IMG/VR virus record: IMGVR_UViG_3300044797_000169
Location: 1-25,476 of that record
Source: a virus
Strand: one strand, 5' to 3'
DNA: 25,476 bases
The position numbers were made by a program, and so were the translations under genes. Position 1 is the stretch's first letter; each line of letters begins with the position of its first letter. Shown here one piece after another: positions 15,391-21,193 of the stretch. Under the pieces are notes generated by a model. The model was not told the DNA's origin and did not search any database. It saw only the letters and a list, made by a program, of their open reading frames with translations.

Positions 15391-16919
15391 GAGATTCTCC
15401 GATTCGCTATTTCGAAGTAATCTTGATTCAACTCAATGCCGATAAATTGAAAGCCTAAGTTTTTAGCCGCAACTCCGGTTGATCCTGAACCCATGAACGG
15501 ATCTAGAACAATACCGTTTGGTGGAGTGATGAGCTTGATGAGGTATTCCATGAGTTTGATTGGTTTTTGAGTCGGATGGGCGCTAGTGCTTAGCTTTTCT
15601 CCGCAATCGCCGCACACGCTTTTCCTTAACAACTCTAGCGATGTGGCATGAACGGCAACGCCCATACAGTGGCCATCCTTCTCTTGAGATGTACCAGTTG
15701 TCTGTATTGATTGGCTTAAGCTCTTGGCAAAGGTGGCATGGCTTGAACCATTCGCTTCCCCTAAGTTCACATCCTGAATGCAGTCGCTTGTGTTCGGTCG
15801 GAGTAACGAGTTGGAGATTGTCGATGTGATTGTTGGAGGGATCTCCATCTCGGTGATGGACTTGCATTCCTTTTGGAATTGGTCCGTTAACTCTTTCCCA
15901 TTCAATGACATGGCCAAGTTTGAGCTTCCGACCAACGTTCTTTCGCAAATATCCTTTTGCAGTGACGTGAAAGCCGTCTGTTCTTTTTGATTTTGCCCCT
16001 CTAAGACCCATGCATTTGGTTTAACTGTTTTACAGTTGCAAGTCAGATAACTAAACCGTTCTTTACGCGACGCTTTTGCCACGTAAAAAAAGCGACTTGG
16101 TTCCCCTAACGACGCTGCAGCTTCTTCGTCGAGAATAATGTTCGCGGGCCATCGGCCTTGAATGGCATCTCTATTTGAACGGTCGAATTGGTCGTGCTCG
16201 CCTTCTGAAAAAAACTCCATACCTTTAGAAGTTGATGCCCTTGCAGACCGACCTTCTTTAGCATCTTTTTCGTTGGCATAGCCAATCCGACTCGCATCAA
16301 TATTCAGCGCGCCAGTGCCCCACTTCTGGACGTTTTGCGCGATAGTCAGTTTCGCCTCGAGAGGTTTGCGTGCGAGACAAATACTTTCCCAAGCGGGCTT
16401 CAAAGCAGCGCCCCAGCCTTGCCATTGTTTTGCGGCGTCGGTTGCTGGCTTAGACTTTGGACACTGGCAATTCGCTGCCGCACTACCATAAAATTTTCCA
16501 CAGTTATCGCAAACGTGCGTCCCGCGATGAGAGCCGCTATTGGCTGTCTTACGAACCGTTGTGCTCTTATAATCGTTTTCTCTTACTGCGCCCGCCGCTT
16601 TATCAATCGCCTTAGAAATATCCATAGATTTTGGGAACCCACTCCCATAAAGCCACTGGATCTGATCTCGAATTTCGAAGCCGGCGTCTTCCATGTTAAC
16701 AACCATACGGTGATAAGTCCGAGTGCCACCAAATGATAAAACATGTCCGCCAGGTTTTAGGACGCGCAAAACTTCTTTCCATATATCAACTGAAGGAACA
16801 TCGTAGTCCCATTTTTTTCCCATAAAGCTTAAGCCGTATGGCGGATCTGTCACCACAGCGTCAACTGAGTTCTCATCCATGAGCTTTAGTTTTTCTAAAC
16901 AATCGCCATTTATAAGCAA
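15387..16919 (-). CDS. DNA N6-adenine/N4-cytosine methyltransferase (beta class) with insertion
   Basis: This 510-aa SAM-dependent amino-methyltransferase has the beta-class order. Motif IV is first (VVTDPPYGLSF, DPPY at 25-28), followed by EVLRVLKPGGHVLSFGGTRT. A target-recognition region follows, including SRFFYVAKASRKER (about residues 280-293). Then come HPTQKPIKLMEYL (448-460) and the SAM site DPFMGSGSTGVAAKNLG (473-489). It would methylate adenine-N6 or cytosine-N4 in phage DNA; the target is unknown. Cys pairs (TCNC near 300; CGDC near 436-440) may form a zinc knuckle. The start is a TTG two bases after the preceding stop region, with AAGG upstream. Residues about 303-445 overlap the HNH gene in another frame and are Ser/Thr/Asn-rich, unlike the rest. 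Confidence 0.87.
   Translation of the reverse strand: MLINGDCLEKLKLMDENSVDAVVTDPPYGLSFMGKKWDYDVPSVDIWKEVLRVLKPGGHVLSFGGTRTYHRMVVNMEDAGFEIRDQIQWLYGSGFPKSMDISKAIDKAAGAVRENDYKSTTVRKTANSGSHRGTHVCDNCGKFYGSAAANCQCPKSKPATDAAKQWQGWGAALKPAWESICLARKPLEAKLTIAQNVQKWGTGALNIDASRIGYANEKDAKEGRSARASTSKGMEFFSEGEHDQFDRSNRDAIQGRWPANIILDEEAAASLGEPSRFFYVAKASRKERFSYLTCNCKTVKPNAWVLEGQNQKEQTAFTSLQKDICERTLVGSSNLAMSLNGKELTDQFQKECKSITEMEIPPTITSTISNSLLRPNTSDCIQDVNLGEANGSSHATFAKSLSQSIQTTGTSQEKDGHCMGVAVHATSLELLRKSVCGDCGEKLSTSAHPTQKPIKLMEYLIKLITPPNGIVLDPFMGSGSTGVAAKNLGFQFIGIELNQDYFEIANRRIS
15583..16011 (-). CDS. HNH endonuclease nested inside the methyltransferase gene
   Basis: This 142-aa protein lies wholly inside the methyltransferase gene in another frame of the same strand. 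The HNH core runs GHVIEWERVNGPIPKGMQVH, H52-H53, DGDPSNN (N60-N61), HIDNLQLVTPTEHKRLH (N65, H74), the usual HNH homing-nuclease pattern with strand-loop-helix order. A C-terminal zinc ribbon follows (C92/C95 and C119/C122), then a basic tail (KRVRRLRRKAKH). The ATG has no good ribosome site, so it may be translated weakly or by coupling. Such enzymes cut DNA lacking the insertion and so spread their own gene. The stop lies just before the host gene's conserved HPTQKP. The core family call is confident. Confidence 0.82.
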   Translation of the reverse strand: MGLRGAKSKRTDGFHVTAKGYLRKNVGRKLKLGHVIEWERVNGPIPKGMQVHHRDGDPSNNHIDNLQLVTPTEHKRLHSGCELRGSEWFKPCHLCQELKPINTDNWYISREGWPLYGRCRSCHIARVVKEKRVRRLRRKAKH

Positions 16920-16922
16920 TAG

Positions 16923-17093
16923 TTAGCCCTTACGACCACGAGCCGCTAACTTCTGAAACCTTGCACTTCCAAGCTTGGCTCTGCCAACAGATGCAGTAAT
17001 AGCTTTAGCCGATTTCTCAGACTTGCCTTTGGCCTCTAGTTTTTTTGCTAACTCTTCAAAGCGTTTTCCGCTCCCGAGCTTTGGCTTTGACAT
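16923..17093 (-). CDS. small basic phage protein (56 aa)
   Basis: This short gene starts at the ATG at 17091-17093, with GAGGGGG nine bases upstream, and ends just before the methyltransferase TTG. The 56-aa product is basic: MSKPKLGSGKRFEEL, a Lys-rich helix, then ITASVGRAKLGSARFQKLAARGRKG. The 'KLGSGKRFxxL ... GRxKxGxxxFxxLAAxGR' layout resembles small basic proteins found widely in phage genomes without known function. Nucleic-acid binding is possible from its charge. It overlaps the preceding gene's end by 46 bases in another frame and is one of the five genes inserted between the two terminase halves. Confidence 0.65.
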   Translation of the reverse strand: MSKPKLGSGKRFEELAKKLEAKGKSEKSAKAITASVGRAKLGSARFQKLAARGRKG

Positions 17094-17350
17094 GACGAAT
17101 CCCCCTCGCTGTCTTTTTTAATGTCTTCAATCTTAATGATGATATTTACTTCATGAGTTTCTTTAGTCTCTGGATGTAACCAAGGCATCTTGATCCTAGC
17201 CTCATCATGAAGTCTTAATTCCTTAAGAACTTTAAATGGTAAGATATTTTTCTTAAAGACTTTCTCTAAAGCAATACGACTCGAGAAGTCCCTCGAGGTA
17301 ACTTTAGAAGTTCCATCTGGAAACGTCGCAGTCTCAACAAGTTTTATCAT
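17048..17350 (-). CDS. hypothetical 100-aa protein between terminase halves
   Basis: This 100-aa protein begins MIKLVETATFPDGTSKVTSRDF and continues with a helix (RIALEKVFKKNILPFKVLKEL), two strand-like segments (EARIKMPWLHPETKETHEVNIIIKIE) and a polar Ser/Gln-rich tail. The ATG overlaps the preceding stop (ATGA). I do not recognise the family. Nothing visible links it to packaging beyond its position in the operon between the terminase ATPase and the methyltransferase. Confidence 0.6.
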   Translation of the reverse strand: MIKLVETATFPDGTSKVTSRDFSSRIALEKVFKKNILPFKVLKELRLHDEARIKMPWLHPETKETHEVNIIIKIEDIKKDSEGDSSCQSQSSGAENALKS

Positions 17351-17697
17351 GCAAGATTTGTATCGAAGCTCGTAAAGTTAAATGTCATAGCAATCGTCGA
17401 AGATGAGCCAGTCGAATAAACATAAAAACAAGCAGGACCGTTCCAACTGAAAATTTCGCTGGCACCAAGAGGATAACCGCCAACACCAACGCCTGTAGCG
17501 CCGCCAACTGAAATACCAGTGACTGATTGAGGACCAATCGAAACTAAAGAGCTGATTCCAACACCAATAGTTTTAAGCTGACCTCCCCAAGATCCGGTCG
17601 GCGTTCTTACAACAGTTGGGAATATGCTAGCTCCCAAAGGACCAAGAGCAAATTGTGTAGCACCTATGATTCTTGAGTCGACTTGAGATACTGACAT
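17347..17697 (-). CDS. hypothetical 116-aa strand-rich protein, structural-like
   Basis: This 116-aa protein is rich in Gly, Ser, Thr and Val with alternating hydrophobic patterns (KTIGVGISSLVSIGPQSVTGISVGGATGVGVGG), and ends in SSTIAMTFNFTSFDTNLA. It has no enzyme motif and looks like a compact beta-sheet virion protein, similar in composition to the decoration-like genes at 7780-8700 though not clearly homologous by eye. Its ATG shares a base with the terminase ATPase stop (TAATG). Finding a structural-type gene inside a terminase split is unusual. A role as head decoration or accessory is a guess. Confidence 0.58.
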   Translation of the reverse strand: MSVSQVDSRIIGATQFALGPLGASIFPTVVRTPTGSWGGQLKTIGVGISSLVSIGPQSVTGISVGGATGVGVGGYPLGASEIFSWNGPACFYVYSTGSSSTIAMTFNFTSFDTNLA

Positions 17698-18359
17698 TAA
17701 GATTCCCCCTGAATGTTCACTTCGTTATCTAGGATGTGAGCTATTATATCTCTTTCAGAATAGCGTGTTCCAATTACAACGTAAGTCCCACCAGGTTCCA
17801 ATATTGACTGGTTATATCTGTAATGTGCAATAACTTTTTCACTATTCTCTGGAGTGTTCTGGTTGTTTGGTGAACAATAATCATCCCCAATAATAGTTTG
17901 ATAATGCTGCCCGACCTTCGTCGCACCTATTCCAGACACTGTTATCGATGCCTCTTTATATGGCTTTGTTCTTTGCTTAATGATGATCTCAGACTCATTC
18001 CAAGTCTCACCTTTGAACTCACCGTAAAGCTTAACCAATAGCGGTGAGCTGATATGAAGCTTGATCTCTCTTAAGAACGTTTTGCTGTTCGAATACAGCT
18101 CCGAGTCTAAAAGTATTCTGTCGTTCGGATCGTTGATCAATCGCCATATTGGATATGCCACACAACCAATAGAAGACTTCAAAGTCCCACGAGGCATGTT
18201 GATTAGTTTTCTAGTTGAACCAGACTCTAACGCAGCTAACATTTTGCCGTGAGTTTCTTGATTTACGTCTTTCATTTTTAAGATGTCGTGAGCTAAGAAA
18301 AATAAAGATTCACGACCGTAGTCTGCGATTGCATCGATGCCTGCTTGGATCTCATTCAT
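17697..18359 (-). CDS. terL: terminase large subunit, ATPase domain (separate gene)
   Basis: This 220-aa protein is the N-terminal motor half of a phage large terminase. The Walker A loop is the terminase type, NMPRGTLKSS (K61). The Walker B with catalytic acids is TIIGDDY (about 155-161). The coupling motif is VVIGTRYSERD (about 194-204). Other expected elements are HGKMLAALESG (Q-motif side) and RILLDSELYSNSKTFL. The protein ends only about 16 residues after the coupling motif, exactly where the nuclease gene (14611-15390) begins in an intact terminase. So the two genes together give one complete enzyme of about 480 aa with nothing missing. It overlaps the small terminase gene at its start and the next gene by one base at its end. 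Confidence 0.88.
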   Translation of the reverse strand: MNEIQAGIDAIADYGRESLFFLAHDILKMKDVNQETHGKMLAALESGSTRKLINMPRGTLKSSIGCVAYPIWRLINDPNDRILLDSELYSNSKTFLREIKLHISSPLLVKLYGEFKGETWNESEIIIKQRTKPYKEASITVSGIGATKVGQHYQTIIGDDYCSPNNQNTPENSEKVIAHYRYNQSILEPGGTYVVIGTRYSERDIIAHILDNEVNIQGES

Positions 18360-18708
18360 CTTTCTTTGCTTTTAATAATTTTCTAGCTCGAGCAAGTTCT
18401 ATAAACTCATTTTGTAGTTCAAGTGAAATATTAGTAAAGTTCTGAACTTCAGTAGTGTCTTTTTGTTTAAGCCGTATCTTGCCCAGCCATATTAGCATTG
18501 AGACGTTTCCGCTCATTGCAATTTCAAACTGTTTTCGTTTAAGTGAAGCGCATCCACTCTCACGACCTTCTTTTATAACTTGGGAGAAACGGTTTGTAAG
18601 AGTTTTTTCATCACAATTTAAAACAGATGCCATTTCTGAATATGAGCAATCGATAGCTGCAAGTTTTTTAACCTGATCTGGATCAATATCCTTCTTTGGT
18701 CTAGCCAT
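18352..18708 (-). CDS. terS: terminase small subunit
   Basis: This 118-aa protein has a DNA-binding helix-turn-helix N-terminus: ARPKKDIDPDQVKKLAAIDC, then SYSEMASVLNCDEKTLTNRF (about residues 23-42), the 'A-x-x-G-C-T-x-x-E-I-A' type pattern of small terminases. FEIAMSGNVSMLIWLGKIRLKQKD (about residues 62-85) is the usual oligomerisation segment. A basic tail follows (ARARKLLKAKKDE). It would recognise phage DNA and load the large terminase. GCGGAG precedes the ATG; this ribosome site lies inside the truncated end of the ParB-methylase gene. It directly precedes and overlaps the terminase ATPase gene. Confidence 0.85.
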   Translation of the reverse strand: MARPKKDIDPDQVKKLAAIDCSYSEMASVLNCDEKTLTNRFSQVIKEGRESGCASLKRKQFEIAMSGNVSMLIWLGKIRLKQKDTTEVQNFTNISLELQNEFIELARARKLLKAKKDE

Positions 18709-19312
18709 TTAATAACTCCGCTTTTAAATTGTATGGCGGTGACGTGAATGTGATGCATGATTTTTCGCCATCCATCAGCTTTTCAACAGCATCAATCGAA
18801 GTCGAATTCCCACACATCAATCGATGTCGCCCTAGCTGATAAATGTCGCCGAGTTTTGATTTTGGTTCGACGTGATCTGGGACTTCGTCTTCGTCGCACT
18901 GAGGTTCAATTAGCTCCGGCAATTCAAAATCAGGAATACCCAGCAAATCCAAGTCAAAGTCATCACCAAGCAATTTAACATCGTCGATGATCATGTTCAT
19001 ATCCGACGAAGCCAGCTCAGCTATTTTATTATCGGCAACCATATCCGCGTATTCATATGCTTCAGATGCGTAATCTTGTTTATCAACAGGAGCTTTAGAC
19101 CAACCATTTAATCGCGCTGCCTCTAATCGGCCGTGCCCTTTAATTATAAAACCAGATCGATTTGAAACGACAATAGGCGAGCGCCAACCCTGGTGTTTCA
19201 TTATTTTAGCTAATAATTTTATTTGATTATCAGGATGCTTATTCGGATTCTTAGGGTTCGGAACCAATAGATCTGTATCTATTAATTCATCGTAAGCGCA
19301 TTCAACTTTCAT
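18701..19312 (-). CDS. ParB-like domain fused to a truncated DNA methylase fragment
   Basis: I start this at the ATG at 19312 (two bases after the preceding stop), giving 203 aa. Residues 1-105 are a ParB/Srx-type nuclease-like domain: DLLVPNPKNPNKHPDNQIKL, SPIVVSNRSGFIIKGHGRLE (GHGR at 59-62), then ADNKIAELA. Residues about 153-194 begin the adenine/cytosine methylase module usual in ParB-methylase fusions: KLGDIYQLGRHRLMCGNSTS and motif IV TSPPYN (190-195). The protein then stops eight residues later, so the SAM-binding motif I and the rest are missing and it should not methylate. The lost part is replaced by the small terminase ribosome site. It may work as a DNA-binding or packaging-site protein. 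Confidence 0.75.
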   Translation of the reverse strand: MKVECAYDELIDTDLLVPNPKNPNKHPDNQIKLLAKIMKHQGWRSPIVVSNRSGFIIKGHGRLEAARLNGWSKAPVDKQDYASEAYEYADMVADNKIAELASSDMNMIIDDVKLLGDDFDLDLLGIPDFELPELIEPQCDEDEVPDHVEPKSKLGDIYQLGRHRLMCGNSTSIDAVEKLMDGEKSCITFTSPPYNLKAELLNG

Positions 19313-19313
19313 C

Positions 19314-19643
19314 TTATGAAGTCCGCTGAATTCGGTTACTAATAATATCCAAATCATCTTCTAAACTTTGAACTTTTTGAGCAATGCCTTGAAGCGATTT
19401 TAAATCTTGCCTGATTTCAGAAATGATATCTCTAAACTGTGAGACATTTTCTTTTAGTACAGCGACTGTTTCTTTTAGTTCATCGATAGTTCGCTTCATT
19501 TCACTCACTTGATGCTCATCCTTTTTGGATTTTTCTCTATATTGATTATCGATTAGCGAAAACATGAAACGAATAATGATATATCCAACGACACAAAAAA
19601 CGATCAGATCTTGTTTTTCAAGTGTCGTTAAAGCTTCAAGCAT
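19314..19643 (-). CDS. membrane-anchored coiled-coil protein
   Basis: This is a 109-aa protein with one transmembrane helix near the N-terminus (LIVFCVVGYIIIRFMFSLI, about residues 13-31), a basic turn (DNQYREKSKK), then about 70 residues of heptad coiled coil (VSEMKRTIDELKETVAVLKENVSQFRDIISEI...). It is the first gene of the minus-strand late operon and is divergent from the spanin-like genes. A membrane-anchored coiled coil would fit a holin-associated, haemolysin XhlA-like or superinfection-exclusion protein, but XhlA carries its membrane helix at the C-terminus. The function is not determined. Only a weak AGG stands before the ATG. Confidence 0.62.
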   Translation of the reverse strand: MLEALTTLEKQDLIVFCVVGYIIIRFMFSLIDNQYREKSKKDEHQVSEMKRTIDELKETVAVLKENVSQFRDIISEIRQDLKSLQGIAQKVQSLEDDLDIISNRIQRTS

Positions 19644-19674
19644 CCTATTCGAAGCCTAGTTTTAATCTACACTT

Positions 19675-19704
19675 TTGACAAACCAAATTACAATAGAGTG
19701 AAAT
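19675..19704 (+). promoter_or_regulatory. possible sigma70-type promoter for the plus-strand small-gene group
   Basis: A perfect TTGACA (19675-19680) is followed after 18 bases by TGAAAT (19699-19704; 4 of 6 consensus bases) in the 81-base divergent gap before 19725. The leader would be short, so start-site mapping would be needed. The minus strand of the same gap must also drive the late operon, but I saw only a weak TTGTAA...TAGATT pair there. Confidence 0.4.
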
Positions 19705-19724
19705 TGGTCCAGGGGGGACTTATT

Positions 19725-19925
19725 ATGACACTCACACAAATACTAGCTTACTTGCAACCTTTTGAAGCACTACTTGCACCAGAAGCATTAAACCTTGAGG
19801 CGCAAGCTATTGCTGAACTCAATACTCTTATTGGTGGAGTTAGCTCACCAGATTTAAAAGCATTGTTGACTGCACTTTCAGGTGCGATTGACGCATTTGC
19901 AAAAGTGGAAATCAATAAACTTTAA
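19725..19925 (+). CDS. small hypothetical protein (66 aa)
   Basis: I place the start at the ATG at 19725, which has a strong AGGGGGGA seven bases upstream; a GTG at 19698 would precede that ribosome site. The 66-aa protein reads MTLTQILAYLQPFEALLAPEAL..., is helical and acidic/hydrophobic, and ends DAFAKVEINKL. It has no clear membrane span or motif. It is the first plus-strand gene, just before a probable lysis pair, so it may be a lysis regulator or small virion protein. No function can be assigned. Confidence 0.58.
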   Translation: MTLTQILAYLQPFEALLAPEALNLEAQAIAELNTLIGGVSSPDLKALLTALSGAIDAFAKVEINKL

Positions 19926-19946
19926 TTTGTTTTGGAGGTGTCAGTT

Positions 19947-20159
19947 ATGAGTTTTCTAGCCAGTTTACTTGCTGATCTTTTATCTGCCCTCTTTTCTGCT
20001 TTGACTGGTTTTATCTCACAATTTGTTAAACTCAAACAGCAAGAAAACCAAGTGATCACCCAGGCTCAAACTGACACCTCCGTCTTGCAAGGAGCAAAAA
20101 CCGATGCCGATAAAGCCATGGCTGCTCGCAAACTTAGCGACGATACTTTTTCTAATTAG
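19947..20159 (+). CDS. probable inner-membrane spanin-like (Rz-type) or holin-like protein
   Basis: This is a 70-aa protein starting at the ATG at 19947, with GGAGG about ten bases upstream; a TTG at 19932 lies before the ribosome site and is unlikely. It has an N-terminal hydrophobic segment (FLASLLADLLSALFSALTGF, residues 3-22) and then a charged helical tail (KLKQQENQVITQAQ...). The last 56 bases overlap, in another frame, the start of a lipoprotein gene. This is the architecture of an i-spanin/o-spanin (Rz/Rz1) pair, which join the inner and outer membranes for the last step of Gram-negative lysis. It is shorter than most Rz proteins, so a small holin remains possible. Confidence 0.58.
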   Translation: MSFLASLLADLLSALFSALTGFISQFVKLKQQENQVITQAQTDTSVLQGAKTDADKAMAARKLSDDTFSN

Positions 20160-20400
20160 CGGATGCGCATCGCTTCCTCCGTTACCTAGTGGTAATTTTT
20201 GCGTGGTTTCAGTTGCGTCGAATGGCGCCGTTTGTGTTCCGATTTCAGTTGTAGCTTCAGCGAGTGCGTCGCCAACGAGTGTATTTGTTCCATTTGTCCA
20301 AATGGATAATTATGTCACAGTTAGCCCGACGACTTGGGCAGCTATTCAAAGCTATATAGGCCAACTCAAAATTATTGCCCAACAACAATGTGGTAATTAA
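20104..20400 (+). CDS. lipoprotein, probable outer-membrane spanin (Rz1-like)
   Basis: This 98-aa protein has a lipoprotein signal peptide: KPWLLANLATILFLISGCAS, with the lipobox LISGC and modified Cys near residue 21. After it comes a Pro-containing segment (SLPPLPSG), then a Ser/Val-rich mature part ending IGQLKIIAQQQCGN. Its start lies inside the end of the preceding membrane-protein gene in another frame, as Rz1 genes do in Rz. At about 78 mature residues it is longer than a classic Rz1, and two further Cys (FCVV, AVCV) could form a disulphide. The lipoprotein call is strong; the spanin role comes from the arrangement. Confidence 0.65.
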   Translation: MPIKPWLLANLATILFLISGCASLPPLPSGNFCVVSVASNGAVCVPISVVASASASPTSVFVPFVQMDNYVTVSPTTWAAIQSYIGQLKIIAQQQCGN

Positions 20401-20700
20401 TCTCATAATGGAATGGCAGTCGGTAGTAACCGAGGATCGCTTAGTTGGCTAAAACTGGTTGCAACCCAACAAGCTGAAATAACCAAGATCGGCACCTAGT
20501 AGCGTAACGAACTACACATTCATTGAGCCGAGGCGTGGAAGCTGTGGACGGATTAAGCGCATCACAAAACCGATGGCAGTGTATCAGTCCCTTGAGACAC
20601 GCAGATAAGACAATAATCCGTATCTAAAAATGTGGGTAATCGCTCCATGGAGTTGAACCATTAAGATACATAGCCAAGTCGCGATTGGCCGGCTCATCTC
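20401..20700 (+). ncRNA. candidate structured noncoding RNA
   Basis: No gene is seen in the 380 bases between the lipoprotein stop and the next start. The plus strand folds into several helices that I could pair by eye. They are TCGGT/ACCGA with loop AGTA (20420-20433), GTTGG/CCAAC (20444-20470), GTAG/CTAC (20499-20515), GTGT-TCA/TGA-ACAC with one mismatch (20579-20600), CTCCATGGAG (20643-20652), and AATCGC/GCGATT (20638-20686). An 8-bp helix ACGGATTA/TAATCCGT (20548-20555 with 20614-20621) encloses the GTGT hairpin. Base content is more GC-rich than the flanking AT-rich ends. I do not recognise a known class. Transcription direction is assumed from the flanking plus-strand genes. Confidence 0.38.
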
Positions 20701-20736
20701 TTCTATATTCGATACAATGCCTATAAATATACTTGC

Positions 20737-20750
20737 ATAACTATAGTTAT
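20737..20750 (+). promoter_or_regulatory. 14-base palindrome, possible operator
   Basis: ATAACTATAGTTAT is a perfect palindrome 30 bases before the start of the tiny lipoprotein gene, in a very AT-rich stretch that also holds TATAAAT-like boxes. Perfect AT-rich palindromes in a promoter region are typical operators, but no repressor gene is known here. Confidence 0.35.
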
Positions 20751-20780
20751 AGTGTTAGACTGTATTTATTGGAGGTTTTT

Positions 20781-20915
20781 ATGAAAACTATCCCTTGGAT
20801 CGACATCATCATGATCTTAATATTTGCCTTAATTTTAAGCGCCTGCGGCACAGTCCAAACCCATAGTGGAGCAACCGTTTCACAACGAGCCGTTCACCCG
20901 GTGATTGGCAAATGA
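20781..20915 (+). CDS. tiny lipoprotein (44 aa)
   Basis: The ATG at 20781 has GGAGG five bases upstream; a TTG at 20733 lies before that site and is unlikely. The 44-aa product has a hydrophobic signal (TIPWIDIIMILIFALILSAC) with lipobox LILSAC, Cys near residue 22, and a short mature tail (GTVQTHSGATVSQRAVHPVIGK). A mature lipoprotein of about 23 residues is too short for an enzyme. Candidates are a small o-spanin-like protein, a superinfection-exclusion lipoprotein or an anti-receptor shield. Its stop overlaps the next ATG (ATGA), so the two are co-translated. Confidence 0.65.
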   Translation: MKTIPWIDIIMILIFALILSACGTVQTHSGATVSQRAVHPVIGK

Positions 20916-21193
20916 AACACACGCCGGGACCCTGGACAGTTCATTCAAATGGACATATTCGCCAACTCGATCCGCTAGGAGCGAATATTATTCCTAGAAA
21001 CGAAGCAGATAAAACTCTCATCGCTGCCGCTCCAGATCTTTTAGAATGGACCAAAGCTTACTTGGCGCTCCTAGAAGGAATGGCTGTAAGTGAAACTATC
21101 AACAAAGAAGAGCAATTTTTTGCTCATTCAACTCTAACATTACAAATAAACAGGCTCAAAAGAATGATCGCCAAAGCCGAAGGCGAGTCATGA
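20912..21193 (+). CDS. MKHTPGPW-type small phage protein (93 aa)
   Basis: This 93-aa protein starts with the motif KHTPGPWTVHSNGHI and has ADKTLIAAAPDLLEWTKAYL (about residues 32-51), followed by a helix. The 'HTPGPW ... A-x-x-x-LIAAAP-x-LLE' pair is shared by many small phage and prophage proteins without known function. The ATG overlaps the preceding lipoprotein stop, and the end overlaps the next gene's start. The family resemblance is clear; the role is unknown. Confidence 0.72.
   Translation: MKHTPGPWTVHSNGHIRQLDPLGANIIPRNEADKTLIAAAPDLLEWTKAYLALLEGMAVSETINKEEQFFAHSTLTLQINRLKRMIAKAEGES

Noticed and set aside
14611-18359. Split intein at the terminase break
   Set aside because: The ATPase ends only about 16 residues after the coupling motif and the nuclease starts at its normal linker; there is no room or motif for intein halves.
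15387-19312. The ParB-methylase fragment and the downstream methyltransferase as two halves of one broken gene
   Set aside because: Both contain their own motif IV (TSPPYN and TDPPYG), so they overlap rather than complete each other and come from different genes.
20636-20690. tRNA on the minus strand (GGTTCAACTCC looks like a T-arm)
   Set aside because: The T-stem is incomplete and the 6-bp AATCGC/GCGATT closing helix encloses only about 37 bases, too short for D and anticodon arms.
20401-20700. Group I or group II intron core
   Set aside because: I looked for the P-Q-R-S elements and a domain V-type hairpin. There is an AAGATACATAG stretch and a GAGCCG segment, but neither has the required pairing partners, and the flanking genes are complete.
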